Part shown: in pieces, positions 44,190-53,587 of the stretch
Layout: the number at the start of each line of letters is the position of its first letter
Numbering within the stretch: the first letter of the stretch is position 1
Origin: Lachnospiraceae bacterium
Lineage (GTDB): Bacteria > Bacillota > Clostridia > Lachnospirales > Lachnospiraceae
Assembly: GCA_017626095.1 (NCBI GenBank)
Contig: JAGAJL010000023.1
Location: 1 to 64,000, forward strand
Length of the DNA: 64,000 bases
Direction: 5' to 3'
Notes under the pieces: model-generated
Seen by the model: the letters and a program-made list of their open reading frames with translations, nothing else
What the model was told of the DNA's origin: nothing
The model's database searches: none
Position numbers and translations under genes: made by a program

Positions 44190-45725
44190 ATGATAACTTA
44201 TTTAACAAATCGTATAAAAAATAAAAACGTCCTGATTTTAGGATTTGGACGAGAAGGGCAATCGACGTTAAAAGCATTTTTAGAAGCAGGGAGTGCAAAA
44301 AAAATAACAATTGCCGATCAAAAAAACTTGTCAATTGAATCGGAAGTTTTTGCCGATAAAGTATATGCGGAATATGATCTGAATGCCATAGAATTTTGTT
44401 GCGGGCCACAATACCAAGATTCTTGTGACGATTATGACCTCGTGATGAAGAGTCCGGGAATTGTATTAAAGAAAGATATTTCTATGTATCAGACCGAAAT
44501 CCTGTCTCAGATGCAACTCTTTTTTGAGTTTTATAGGGATCGTATTATCGGTATTACCGGAACAAAAGGGAAAAGCACAACCACAACGCTTTTGCATCAT
44601 ATTTTGAAAGAAAGCGGACGACCTGCGATACTTGCCGGCAATATTGGAATTCCTGTATTTGATATTCTGCATGAGATAACCGATGAATCTTTTTTTGTAA
44701 TTGAACTATCCTGCCATCAGCTAGAATATATGACAATTTCCCCGAAATGGGGGATTTTGCTCAATATTTATGAAGAACATCTGGATCATTACGGAACTTT
44801 GGATAAATATATTGCTTCAAAAGAAAAAATATATGAAAATCAGAGAGAAGGTGACTATCTTTTTGTCAATCCGGATGTCAGACCGGAAACTGGACGGTGT
44901 AGTGCCAATATTAAAACGGTTGACATAAAACATATTGATGATATAGTTGACATAAAATGTGGTACAAAAATTCAAATTATAGAAAAAGAAGAAAAATACA
45001 GTGGAAATGATAAATATGAAGTTGACATAAATGAAACGAGTTTGAAATTTATTTGTAATACTGAATCAGATGAATATACGGACATTATATTGTATATGCC
45101 ATTAGATTCGGAACAAATTCCACCAGTGATTTCATATCAGAACCGTCAATGCAAGATTCCGATAACAGAAATCAGTCTGTTAGGTGAGCATAACTATTTG
45201 GATATTGCCTATGTATATGGTGTATGTTGTGAATTTGGAATTACTGATGAAGAATTTGTAAAAGGTCTGCAATCTTATGTGCCGTTACCACACCGTCTGC
45301 AATATATCGGAACCGTTAACGGAGTGGCCTATTATGATGATTCGATTTCGACAATTGACGAGACCACCATACAGGCATTAAATACCATCAAAAATGCAGA
45401 TACAGTTTTGATTGGAGGAATGGATCGCGGGATTAGTTATGTAAACCTCGAACGCTATCTGGCAGATTCCAAAGTTGCACATATTATTCTGATGGAAGAT
45501 ACCGGCAAACGGATTTATGAAGAAATACAGGCGGATTATCCGGATTTTTTGCATAAAGAGCGGCTGTATGTGGTCGACCATCTGAAAGATGCCGTGGAGC
45601 TGGCAAAACAAATAACAAAAAAAGGAAGTAGCTGTATTCTGTCACCGGCAGCAGCCAGCTACGGTATTTTTAAGAATTTTGAAGAACGTGGCGAAGTCTT
45701 TGCCAAATTGGTTAACCAAAATTAG
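44190..45725 (+). CDS. murD: MurD-like Mur ligase with an insertion
   Basis: A 511-residue Mur ligase. The N-terminal UDP-sugar domain begins NVLILGFGREGQSTLKAF; the ATP loop is GITGTKGKSTTTTLL (near residue 119); ELSCHQLEYM, LNIYEEHLDHYG and the C-terminal domain PHRLQYIGTVNGVAYYDDSI follow. This is the UDP-MurNAc-Ala:D-Glu ligase pattern. It is about 60 residues longer than usual MurD; an unusual hydrophilic insert (residues about 245-320) sits in the central domain. It is not in a cell-wall (dcw) cluster, so it may be a second MurD or a Mur-like ligase with another substrate. Confidence 0.82.
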   Translation: MITYLTNRIKNKNVLILGFGREGQSTLKAFLEAGSAKKITIADQKNLSIESEVFADKVYAEYDLNAIEFCCGPQYQDSCDDYDLVMKSPGIVLKKDISMYQTEILSQMQLFFEFYRDRIIGITGTKGKSTTTTLLHHILKESGRPAILAGNIGIPVFDILHEITDESFFVIELSCHQLEYMTISPKWGILLNIYEEHLDHYGTLDKYIASKEKIYENQREGDYLFVNPDVRPETGRCSANIKTVDIKHIDDIVDIKCGTKIQIIEKEEKYSGNDKYEVDINETSLKFICNTESDEYTDIILYMPLDSEQIPPVISYQNRQCKIPITEISLLGEHNYLDIAYVYGVCCEFGITDEEFVKGLQSYVPLPHRLQYIGTVNGVAYYDDSISTIDETTIQALNTIKNADTVLIGGMDRGISYVNLERYLADSKVAHIILMEDTGKRIYEEIQADYPDFLHKERLYVVDHLKDAVELAKQITKKGSSCILSPAAASYGIFKNFEERGEVFAKLVNQN

Positions 45726-45838
45726 AATTAATACGTGTTAGTGATAAGAAAACAAATCAGATATTAGTATTGTTTTTTATAGTGATAAGTGAATGAATTT
45801 AGGGGAAAATCTTGTAAATTGGAAAAGAGGTAATATTT

Positions 45839-46207
45839 ATGGAAAAAAGAATTTTGGTTGTGGATGATGATGTGATTAATTTGAAGATGATTGAATTTAT
45901 TTTATCTCAAAAAGGGTATCTCGTTGATAAGGCAGATTCCGGAATAGAATGTCTGACAAAATTAGAAGAAGCGGATTATGCATATGATTTGATTTTGCTG
46001 GATGTGGAAATGCCGACAATGAATGGTGTTCAAACATTGGAAAAGATTCGGGAAACAGAAAAAGGAAAGCAGTTGAAAGTCTGCTTTTTAAGTGCCGGAA
46101 ATGTAGAAGAGATACAGGATGATGCCGAACGGTTAGCAGTTGCTCATTATATTAGCAAGCCGATTTTACCGCCTCAGTTGTGGGACATCGTGGAAGAAGT
46201 AATATAA
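45839..46207 (+). CDS. Single-domain (CheY-like) response regulator
   Basis: A 122-residue stand-alone receiver: acidic VVDDDVIN, phosphoacceptor Asp in LILLDVEMPTMNG (near residue 60), Ser in VCFLSAGN and Lys in YISKPILP. No output domain. The nearby 1317-residue hybrid kinase (48218) could be its phosphodonor. RBS AAAAGAGGTAA. Confidence 0.92.
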   Translation: MEKRILVVDDDVINLKMIEFILSQKGYLVDKADSGIECLTKLEEADYAYDLILLDVEMPTMNGVQTLEKIRETEKGKQLKVCFLSAGNVEEIQDDAERLAVAHYISKPILPPQLWDIVEEVI

Positions 46208-46285
46208 AGTCTGTTAGTAGAATATAAAAAAATCCTCGGAAACAAGAAAACAGAGGATTGGACTTTATGAAATAAAAACAAACGG

Positions 46286-46325
46286 CCCTTCATACAATGG
46301 TAAAAATGTATGAGGGGATTTTTTT
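46286..46325 (+). promoter_or_regulatory. Hairpin that pairs with the RBS of the subtilase gene
   Basis: CCCTTCATACA (46286-46296) pairs with TGTATGAGGGG (46307-46317), then a run of seven T up to the ATG at 46326. The GAGGGG in the right arm is the only RBS for that gene. So the structure is either a terminator at the start codon or an RNA switch that hides the RBS. A separate hairpin, AATCCTC / GAGGATT, lies just upstream (46230-46260). Confidence 0.65.
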
Positions 46326-48071
46326 ATGGAGATTAGTCAGAAGGCGGAGGATTTGTTGATCCTTTCCATGGATGCAACGACGCAGGAACTAAAAGAGTCG
46401 GATGTGCTTTCAGCAGGGATTGAAGCTGATGGAAAGTGGGAAATTATCATAAAATATCATGGAGATATTATGCAATATGAAGATTCTGAAATCGGGATAG
46501 AACCATTGCAGTTTGGATATGCCATTGTAACGTTGCCGGGGGAGCGCATCGAAGAGTTTCTTTTGCATGAACAGGTGGAATATGCAGAAAAACCAAAAGA
46601 ATTATACGAGCAGGATCTTATGGGAAATCTTGCCGCGTGTATGGAAAATACTACAACCGGAAGAGAAGCTGAAAAGTCTTTGACGGGAGAAGGTGTTTGT
46701 ATTGCTTTGATTGACAGCGGTCTTGATGTTATGCTTCCCTGTTTTCAAAATGAAGACAACAGCAGTCGCGTTCTGTTCTTTTTTGATCAGACGACCCGGA
46801 CAGAATATACGCAGGAAGATATCAATACTTATATTGGGGAACAAAATAAAACAGAAGGGACATTTTCGGAAAACAGAATCGTCTGGGATGAGACAGGACA
46901 TGGAACGAGAGTGGCTTCCATTGCGGCAGGAAACGGAAGGAGAAAAGACGAAAGCGTGGATTTGGAATTGATCGGAGCAGCTCCAAAGGCATGGTTGATT
47001 GTGGTTAAGCTCGATACAAAAAATCAAAGAAGTTTTCCTTTGACTACATCTGTTATGAGGGCCTTTGATTATGTACAACGTAAGTGTATCGAATTGAATC
47101 TGCCGATGGCTGTGAATCTGAGTTTTGGTAATTCATACGGTCCGCATGACGGAACCTCTATTTTAGAAAGCTTTATTAATGAAGTGGCGCAGACAGGTAG
47201 AATGGTCATATGTGTCGGAGCGGGTAATGAAGGTGCCGCGGGAGGGCATACCGGTGGGAGATTTTCACAGATTGAGAACAGTAAAAGTATTTTCTTCCGA
47301 ATCGGTTATTATCAACGCACCTGCAATTTGCAACTATGGTTTCTGGCGGTGGATCAGTATATCATCCGGTTTTCTTCTCCCAATGGTGAATCCATCACGT
47401 TTGAAACGAATATTACAAGAGGAAGAACGGTCAGAACCCGTTTACAGGATACGGATATTCTGCTTTATATCGGCACGGCCCAGCCCTATACCATGAAGCG
47501 GGAAATCTTCTTTTCATTTACCGGAAATCCGGAAATCAATGCCGGGACGTGGGAATTGGAAATGCAGAAGGTTTACATAAAATCTGGAAATTATAATTTA
47601 TATCTTCCGTCTTCTCTGGCAAGAAGCAGGGATACGGCATTTTTACGCCCTACACCGGAGCTTACCATTACAATACCTGCGACCGCGCAAAGAGTGATAT
47701 CGGTGGGAGCCTATAACATTAACTACCGCTCTTATGCAGAATTCTCCGGCAGAGGATTTGTGGCAAAGGCGATGGATCACAATTTGTTTTTTGTAAAACC
47801 GGAACTGGTGGCTTCCGGTGTTTCGGTATTGACACAAACAGAAGCGGGTACAGAGAGGGTAAACGGAACCAGTTTTGCAACTCCTTTTGTAACCGGAGCG
47901 GCAGCCAGATTAATGCAGGATGGAATTGTTATGGGAAATAATCCTTATCTGTATGGAGAAAAGTGTAAGGCGTATCTGGCAGAACATGCGAAAAGACTGC
48001 CGGAGGATGAGACAGACATTAATGAAAAAACAGGTTTTGGGGCATTGTGTATCCGAAATCCGGAATTATAA
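46326..48071 (+). CDS. Subtilisin-like (S8) protease, Csp-like
   Basis: A 581-residue S8 protease with no signal peptide. Catalytic residues: Asp near 129 (ALIDSGLD), His near 192 (GHGTRVASIAAGNG) and Ser near 516 (GTSFATPFVTGAAA), with the oxyanion Asn in GAGNEGAAGG. About 170 residues of beta-rich sequence sit between the Asn and Ser motifs, as in the jelly-roll insert of clostridial Csp germination proteases. The N-terminal 100 residues may act as a prodomain. It could be intracellular or exported by an unusual route. Expression may be gated by the hairpin at its start. Confidence 0.9.
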   Translation: MEISQKAEDLLILSMDATTQELKESDVLSAGIEADGKWEIIIKYHGDIMQYEDSEIGIEPLQFGYAIVTLPGERIEEFLLHEQVEYAEKPKELYEQDLMGNLAACMENTTTGREAEKSLTGEGVCIALIDSGLDVMLPCFQNEDNSSRVLFFFDQTTRTEYTQEDINTYIGEQNKTEGTFSENRIVWDETGHGTRVASIAAGNGRRKDESVDLELIGAAPKAWLIVVKLDTKNQRSFPLTTSVMRAFDYVQRKCIELNLPMAVNLSFGNSYGPHDGTSILESFINEVAQTGRMVICVGAGNEGAAGGHTGGRFSQIENSKSIFFRIGYYQRTCNLQLWFLAVDQYIIRFSSPNGESITFETNITRGRTVRTRLQDTDILLYIGTAQPYTMKREIFFSFTGNPEINAGTWELEMQKVYIKSGNYNLYLPSSLARSRDTAFLRPTPELTITIPATAQRVISVGAYNINYRSYAEFSGRGFVAKAMDHNLFFVKPELVASGVSVLTQTEAGTERVNGTSFATPFVTGAAARLMQDGIVMGNNPYLYGEKCKAYLAEHAKRLPEDETDINEKTGFGALCIRNPEL

Positions 48072-48113
48072 ATTTTTTCTTTTTTATTTTTTACTATGTG
48101 ATACAATAATACT

Positions 48114-48205
48114 AGAAAGTCGCCCGAATAGGGCGTATTTCGAATGTTTTTGTATTGCGGGAGCACAAAGTGCGTAGCAATCCGGTGGTATCACGGAAAC
48201 AAAAA
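48114..48205 (+). repeat. Dispersed element R1, full-length copy
   Basis: GAAAGTCGCCCGAATAGGGC, TATTTCGAATGTTTT, ATTGCGGGAGCACAAAGTGC, GTAGCAATCC and GGTGGTATCACGG in order. GCCCGAATAGGGC and GATTGC...GCAATC hairpins are both present. It lies 13 bp before the hybrid kinase start. Confidence 0.8.
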
Positions 48206-48217
48206 TGGGGATAAAAC

Positions 48218-51200
48218 ATGATTACAAAAGATAATAAATGGATTCGTTTTATTAAAAATACATTTGCACTTCTGGCATGTGCTCTGATGTTGTTTTTTAT
48301 TCTGGGTGAAATCATTTTGCCAAATGAAGGAATAACACAGGCACTTCAGCAGACTGCTTCCGAGCAGAAAAGTACTGTTTTTGTAACAGACTGGGTACGT
48401 GTCCGTCAGGATGGTTCGACAGAACAGGCTGAATTTCCGGGTAGCGTAAAAGCAGAGCGTGGAGAAGAAGTTGTTTTTGAGACAACTCTTCCCAAAGCTA
48501 TATACGGACAGACAAATCTTTGCTTTAGAAGCTACTGGCAGGATATGCGTTTCTATGTTGATGGTATTTACAGACAAAGTTATTCAACACAGGACAGCAG
48601 ACCGTTTGGAACCATAAGTCCGATCGCCTATATTTTTGTTCCCATTCATGCATCCGATGCCGGCAAAACTCTGACGGTGATTACACGGACGGATTCGTCT
48701 TTTACAGGGAAGACCAGTGAGGTATTAATTGGCGACAAATACAGCATTTGGCTGAGCTTCTTTAAAGAATACGGGTTGATCACTCTGTTTCAGTTTATCA
48801 TCATATGTGTTTCCATCCTGTGTGTTGGTGTCTGTGTGGTGTTGACCGCTGTTTTCAAAAAGCCATTCGAGTTGAAATATCTGGCTTTGTGTACGTTTTT
48901 CTTATCCTTATGGCTGTTTTCAGAAAATGAATTCAGACAACTGCTTTTTCCGAATGTATCCGTTTTAACGGCACTGACCTTTTATTCCCTAATTCTGGGA
49001 CCTCTGTCCTTGGGATTGTATATCAATGAGTTGCAAAAGAAACGGTATGAGAAGTTGTATGCCGTTTTGTTTGCGTATGCACTTTTTGATGTTCTGGCAG
49101 TTACTGTTTTAGAGTTGACAAAAACCGTTCAGTTTCTGGATAGTCTGATTTTGACGCATATTTTTATTATTGCCACAATTGTGATAATTATTTTCACGAT
49201 GCTTATGGATGTCAAAAAGAAACTGTTTCGGGAATATTATCTGGTCGGCGTAGGACTTGTGGTAGTGGTTTTGGCTGGAGTAGCTGAAGTTGTTCTGTAT
49301 TACATGCAATCATTTTTAAGAAGCGGAACTGCTATGTGTATCGGCATTGTTTTTCTGCTCTTTTTTGCCTGTTTTAAAACCGGACGGGATATTTTGGAAT
49401 CCGAAACCAACAAACAGAGAGTTATGCTTGCTAATGAGGCGAAAACCAAATTCCTTGCCAATATGTCACATGAGTTAAGAACTCCCATCAACACGATTCT
49501 GGGGATGAATGAAATGATTTTGCGTGAGAATCGTGATGAAAATGTGCAGTTATATGCAAGAGGAATACAAAACGCCGGAAAAAATCTGTTGTCTCTGATT
49601 CGTGATATTCTGGATTTTTCGGAAATCGATGCCGAAAAAATGCATTTATCGCGGATGCCGTATTCCTTATCAAATTTAATTCAAGATGCGAAAGGTAGTT
49701 TGAAGGCGAAAGCAGAAAGCCATGAATTAGAGGTTAAAATTCATGTGGATGAAAATCTCCCCAATATTTTACAAGGGGATGAAAAGAGGATTCGTCAGAT
49801 TGTCAATCAGCTTACAAGCAATGCTGTAAAATATACGAAAGAGGGATCGGTTTCTTTGTCATTTGGTATGCGTGGAATCGATCATGATGTGATACAACTT
49901 TTGATAGAAGTTGAAGATACCGGATGCGGTATTAAAAAAGAAGATCAGGAAATCATTTATCAGAGTTTTTCGAGGTTGGATACGGATAAAAACCGTTCCA
50001 TTGAGGGAACCGGGCTGGGACTTAGTATCACAAAGCGGCTTGTCGATGAAATGAATGGAGAAATACGGGTCGAAAGTGAATATCAAAAGGGCTCCCGTTT
50101 TCTTGTTGCCATACCCCAGAAAGTAGTCGGAAAAGAGACTGTGGGAGATTTGAGCAGCCGTGCAGAAAAGGAAGGAGAAATACATCATATTTCCTTTATT
50201 GCGCCGGAAGTAGAACTTTTGGTGGTAGATGATAATGAGATGAATATCAAGGTCGTTCAGGGACTGTTGAAGGGCACGGAAATTTCCATCATGTCGGCAA
50301 CAGGAGGTGCGGAATGCCTTGCGCTTTGTTCAGTTCATAAATTTGATCTGATTCTAATGGATCATATGATGCCGGAAATGGACGGAGTAGAGACCTTGCA
50401 ACGCCTTAGAAAGCTGGACGGATATGAGAATGTTCCGGTTGTGATTTTGACTGCCAATGCGGTAGCGGGAAGTAAAGAACGATATTTGGACATGGGATTT
50501 CGTGACTATCTTTCAAAACCGCTGGATCCGGTTGCTCTTGAAAATGTATTGAAAGATGTGCTTCCGACAAAGAAGTGGATTGATTTATCAAAAGCTAATC
50601 CAAATGACGAAGATGAAGATCTAAAAGAAGAAAATGAAGAGATTATACAGGTAACAGAAGAAAGTAAGTCTCTGATTGATACACAGACCGGTCTGACTTA
50701 TTGCGCAGGCAGCGAGGAGATGTATCTGGAGATTTTAAAAACCTATTTGTCACAGCGTGATAAATACATGTTTGGCATGCGTGAGTATTATGAGAAAAAG
50801 GACTGGGACAATTATGCCATCCTTGTTCATGCATTAAAGAGTACATCGTTAAGTATCGGCGCCAAGGAACTGTCAGAGGAAGCAAAGCAGATGGAAATGG
50901 CAGCCAAAGCTATGGATGTGGCGGTTGTTGATTCGGGCTTTGAAGAATTGTGTTTACATTATGACAGTGTATTAAATGAAATTCAGACCATGATTGATCC
51001 GACACAGACGAAAGAAATTCCAGATGAAAATGTGATTAAGAGGGAACTGGAAACAGATTATGAAGATCGTCTTTCAGAAGCGATTACCACGCAAAATCAT
51101 CTGACTTACCGTGCAAGGAAACTGATTTTGGTTGTGGATGATGATAATATCAATTTGACACTGGCAGAGAAGTTACTTTCAGCTGACTATGATATCAAAA

Positions 51201-52171
51201 AGATTTCTTCCGGAGAAGAGGCTTTGGCATTTTTGGAAACGACGGAGCCGGATTTGATTTTATTAGATATTCAAATGCCGGATATGGATGGCTTTGCCGT
51301 TATGTCCGTGATACGTTCACACAGTAGTTATTCTCATATTCCGGTTATTTTCCTGACAGCTGATCGAAGTGAAAAGACAGAGGAAACCTGTTTTGAAATG
51401 GGAGCTGTGGATTACATCGGAAAACCGTTTGTTCCTGCAATTTTACGACATCGTGTGCGCCGCACCCTGGAATTGGAAGATTATCGGAAAAATTTGGAAC
51501 GTATGGTTCAAAAGCAACTGCAGCGTATTACACAACTGCAGCAGGATATTATTTTCAGTATGGCAAACCTGATTGAAAGTCGGGATGGTACAACCGGAGA
51601 ACATGTTAAGCGTACCACCATTTATGCAGGCTATCTGATGGATAAGATGCTCGAACAGGGGGTGTATGCACAAGATTTAACATCCACTTTTATCGATTAT
51701 ATGAAAAAAGCTGCTCCACTTCATGATATCGGGAAAATTACAGTTCCGGACCGTATTTTGCAAAAGCCCGGCAAGCTAGATGCTGAAGAATATGAAATGA
51801 TGAAAGGACATGCTGCCGCAGGAGGAAAGCTGATTCGGGAAAATATGACCAGAATTGTTGACCGGGAATTTGTGGATATGGCAGAAAAGCTGGCAGCACA
51901 CCACCATGAAAAGTGGAACGGAGGCGGATATCCGGATGGGCTTTCTGGTGAAAATATTCCGTTGTGTGCCCGCATTTTGGCTGTGGTGGATGTTTTTGAC
52001 GCATTAGTATCTAAACGCCAGTATAAAGAAGGCATGTCATTTGAAAAAGCGTATGATATTATGAAAAAAGACAGGGGCGAAGCCTTTGAACCGATTTTGT
52101 TTGATACTTTTTTTGCAAATAAAAATGAATTAGTCCGGTTAATGCAGGAGTTAAACAGACCGGAGCAATAG
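48218..52171 (+). CDS. Hybrid sensor kinase with HPt, second receiver and HD-GYP
   Basis: A 1317-residue protein that holds a whole phosphorelay. TM1 (12-32), extracytoplasmic region (33-180, 7TMR-DISM-like), about seven TM helices (185-395), DHp with His418 (MSHELRTPINTIL), HATPase (520-640; NQLTSNAVKYT, GTGLGLSITKRL), receiver 1 (665-785; Asp714 in LILMDHMMPEMDG), HPt (840-930; His871 in LVHALKSTSLS), receiver 2 (967-1085; LLDIQMPDMDG), HD-GYP (1110-1310; HDIGKI with His1169-Asp1170, and GGGYPDGLSGENIP). The output should be c-di-GMP breakdown. RBS GGGGATAAA; element R1 lies just upstream. Confidence 0.93.
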   Translation: MITKDNKWIRFIKNTFALLACALMLFFILGEIILPNEGITQALQQTASEQKSTVFVTDWVRVRQDGSTEQAEFPGSVKAERGEEVVFETTLPKAIYGQTNLCFRSYWQDMRFYVDGIYRQSYSTQDSRPFGTISPIAYIFVPIHASDAGKTLTVITRTDSSFTGKTSEVLIGDKYSIWLSFFKEYGLITLFQFIIICVSILCVGVCVVLTAVFKKPFELKYLALCTFFLSLWLFSENEFRQLLFPNVSVLTALTFYSLILGPLSLGLYINELQKKRYEKLYAVLFAYALFDVLAVTVLELTKTVQFLDSLILTHIFIIATIVIIIFTMLMDVKKKLFREYYLVGVGLVVVVLAGVAEVVLYYMQSFLRSGTAMCIGIVFLLFFACFKTGRDILESETNKQRVMLANEAKTKFLANMSHELRTPINTILGMNEMILRENRDENVQLYARGIQNAGKNLLSLIRDILDFSEIDAEKMHLSRMPYSLSNLIQDAKGSLKAKAESHELEVKIHVDENLPNILQGDEKRIRQIVNQLTSNAVKYTKEGSVSLSFGMRGIDHDVIQLLIEVEDTGCGIKKEDQEIIYQSFSRLDTDKNRSIEGTGLGLSITKRLVDEMNGEIRVESEYQKGSRFLVAIPQKVVGKETVGDLSSRAEKEGEIHHISFIAPEVELLVVDDNEMNIKVVQGLLKGTEISIMSATGGAECLALCSVHKFDLILMDHMMPEMDGVETLQRLRKLDGYENVPVVILTANAVAGSKERYLDMGFRDYLSKPLDPVALENVLKDVLPTKKWIDLSKANPNDEDEDLKEENEEIIQVTEESKSLIDTQTGLTYCAGSEEMYLEILKTYLSQRDKYMFGMREYYEKKDWDNYAILVHALKSTSLSIGAKELSEEAKQMEMAAKAMDVAVVDSGFEELCLHYDSVLNEIQTMIDPTQTKEIPDENVIKRELETDYEDRLSEAITTQNHLTYRARKLILVVDDDNINLTLAEKLLSADYDIKKISSGEEALAFLETTEPDLILLDIQMPDMDGFAVMSVIRSHSSYSHIPVIFLTADRSEKTEETCFEMGAVDYIGKPFVPAILRHRVRRTLELEDYRKNLERMVQKQLQRITQLQQDIIFSMANLIESRDGTTGEHVKRTTIYAGYLMDKMLEQGVYAQDLTSTFIDYMKKAAPLHDIGKITVPDRILQKPGKLDAEEYEMMKGHAAAGGKLIRENMTRIVDREFVDMAEKLAAHHHEKWNGGGYPDGLSGENIPLCARILAVVDVFDALVSKRQYKEGMSFEKAYDIMKKDRGEAFEPILFDTFFANKNELVRLMQELNRPEQ

Positions 52172-52182
52172 AATAAAATGAT

Positions 52183-52227
52183 ACTACAAAGTGTATAGCA
52201 ATCCGTTGGTATCATGGGAAAGAAAAT
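52183..52227 (+). repeat. Dispersed element R1, right-end fragment
   Basis: ACAAAGTGTATAGCAATCCG followed by TTGGTATCATGGGA: the right half of R1 only. Confidence 0.7.
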
Positions 52228-52297
52228 GAGCCAAATAAAGAAGAAAAGGCAAAAGAAAAGAACGAAAGAGTAAAAGATCGATAGAACAGGAGATACC

Positions 52298-52633
52298 ATG
52301 TTTGAAAAAAAGCAATATATTTACAGTGATACAATGGGAGTATGTAAAGTTGCGGATATTGTAAAGCTTTCTGCTAAAAAAGAAGCCGGCGAGGGTGTAT
52401 ATTATTATCACCTAAAATCCGTATCGGGGAAAGTACAGGATGCATATATTCCCGTTGAGCATCATGAGGTTCTGCTGCGGGAACTGATTTCTGCAGATGA
52501 GGCGGGATCATTTTCAAAAGAAGAACTTGAGAAGATGCCAAAGCTTAAACAGGAAGAGATTGCGTTTGTTTTAAAATCTTTGGATAGAGATAAAAATGCA
52601 GAAAAAATAGATAAAACGCAGAAAAACAAATAA
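52298..52633 (+). CDS. CarD-like small regulator
   Basis: A 111-residue protein beginning KQYIYSDTMGVCKVADIVKL with VYYYHLKSVSGKVQDAYIPV, which resembles the Tudor-like CarD/CdnL/TRCF RNA-polymerase-interaction fold (GxGVCxVxxI and the YYxL strand). The C-terminal helical part of CarD is short here and ends in a lysine-rich tail that passes into A-rich repeat sequence. If correct, it would bind RNA polymerase beta. RBS CAGGAGATA. Confidence 0.55.
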   Translation: MFEKKQYIYSDTMGVCKVADIVKLSAKKEAGEGVYYYHLKSVSGKVQDAYIPVEHHEVLLRELISADEAGSFSKEELEKMPKLKQEEIAFVLKSLDRDKNAEKIDKTQKNK

Positions 52634-52735
52634 AAAGCACAGAAAAACGATTAAAACGCAGAAAAAACAAAACATAATTAAAAAACAGGAAAAATAATTT
52701 AAACACAGAAAAACACAGAAAGTAACATAGATATA
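52595..52735 (+). repeat. Degenerate A-rich tandem repeat
   Basis: AAAACGCAGAAAAAC-like units recur about six times with an irregular spacing of roughly 20-25 bp, starting in the last codons of the CarD-like gene and continuing to the trmO leader. It looks like a decayed tandem array. Confidence 0.55.
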
Positions 52736-52757
52736 AGCAATTAGGAAATGATATATC

Positions 52758-53435
52758 ATGGAAATTAAACAGATTGCAGTCATTCATACCGGTTTTAAGG
52801 AAAAGTTTGGAATTCCCAGACAAAGCGGATTGGTAAAAGACGCACAGGGGATAATTGAGTTTTTGCCTCAATTTCGCAGTAAGGAAGCTTTGCGTGGGTT
52901 GGAAGGATATTCCCATATCTGGGTTTTATGGGGATTTTCCGCATCTCAAAAAGAGCACTGGGCCGCTACGGTAACACCGCCTCGTTTAGGCGGGCGAAAA
53001 AGGATGGGCGTATTTGCGACCAGATCTCCTTTTCGGCCCAATCCGATTGGGATGTCGGTAGTAAAACTGGAAGAAATCATTTCTGATGAAAAAAGAGGAT
53101 ATTTATTGCGGGTTTCCGGTGTGGATATGCTTGACAAAACCCCTATTTATGATATAAAACCATATTTACCATATGCAGACAGTTATCCGGATGCAACGGC
53201 AGGCTTTGCCGGTGAAGTGTTTGCACATCATCTGCATGTTGTGTGTCCGGATGAATTGTTAGAAAAGCTTCCCATGCAGATCAGGCAGACTGTGATTGAA
53301 CTGCTGGAGCAGGACCCGAGAACGGCATTCATTGACGACGAAACACGGATATGGGGATTGACTTATGAATCATACAATATTCGATTTAAGGTCTGCGGCG
53401 AAACGTTAACTGTTTGTGAAATTACAAGAATATAG
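52758..53435 (+). CDS. trmO: tRNA m6t6A37 methyltransferase TrmO (TsaA/YaeB)
   Basis: A 225-residue TsaA-like protein: AVIHTGFKEKFGIPRQSGLV, EGYSHIWVLWGFS, the core GVFATRSPFRPNPIGMSVV (near residue 92) and DIKPYLPYAD. TrmO uses SAM to N6-methylate threonylcarbamoyladenosine at position 37 of some tRNAs. The fold is a beta-barrel, not a Rossmann fold. Residues 165-225 form the usual C-terminal extension. It is a single gene. Confidence 0.93.
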   Translation: MEIKQIAVIHTGFKEKFGIPRQSGLVKDAQGIIEFLPQFRSKEALRGLEGYSHIWVLWGFSASQKEHWAATVTPPRLGGRKRMGVFATRSPFRPNPIGMSVVKLEEIISDEKRGYLLRVSGVDMLDKTPIYDIKPYLPYADSYPDATAGFAGEVFAHHLHVVCPDELLEKLPMQIRQTVIELLEQDPRTAFIDDETRIWGLTYESYNIRFKVCGETLTVCEITRI

Positions 53436-53506
53436 AATTCATTCAGAAAGATTTCAAAAGGTCATTGTCAAAATACATCGTAAAATTTTTGTAGTGTGTT
53501 TTAGCA

Positions 53507-53521
53507 TTGTACTAGTACAAT
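53507..53521 (+). promoter_or_regulatory. argJ promoter region with palindrome
   Basis: A perfect palindrome TTGTACTAGTACAA (53507-53520) overlaps a -10 TACAAT (53516-53521), so a dimeric repressor could act here. It does not resemble the Bacillus ARG box. Confidence 0.5.
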
Positions 53522-53587
53522 AGTAAAGAAAGCAAAATAGAAAAGACAGAATTAGATAACAAAAGGAATGACAGAGGAGTAAGGATT

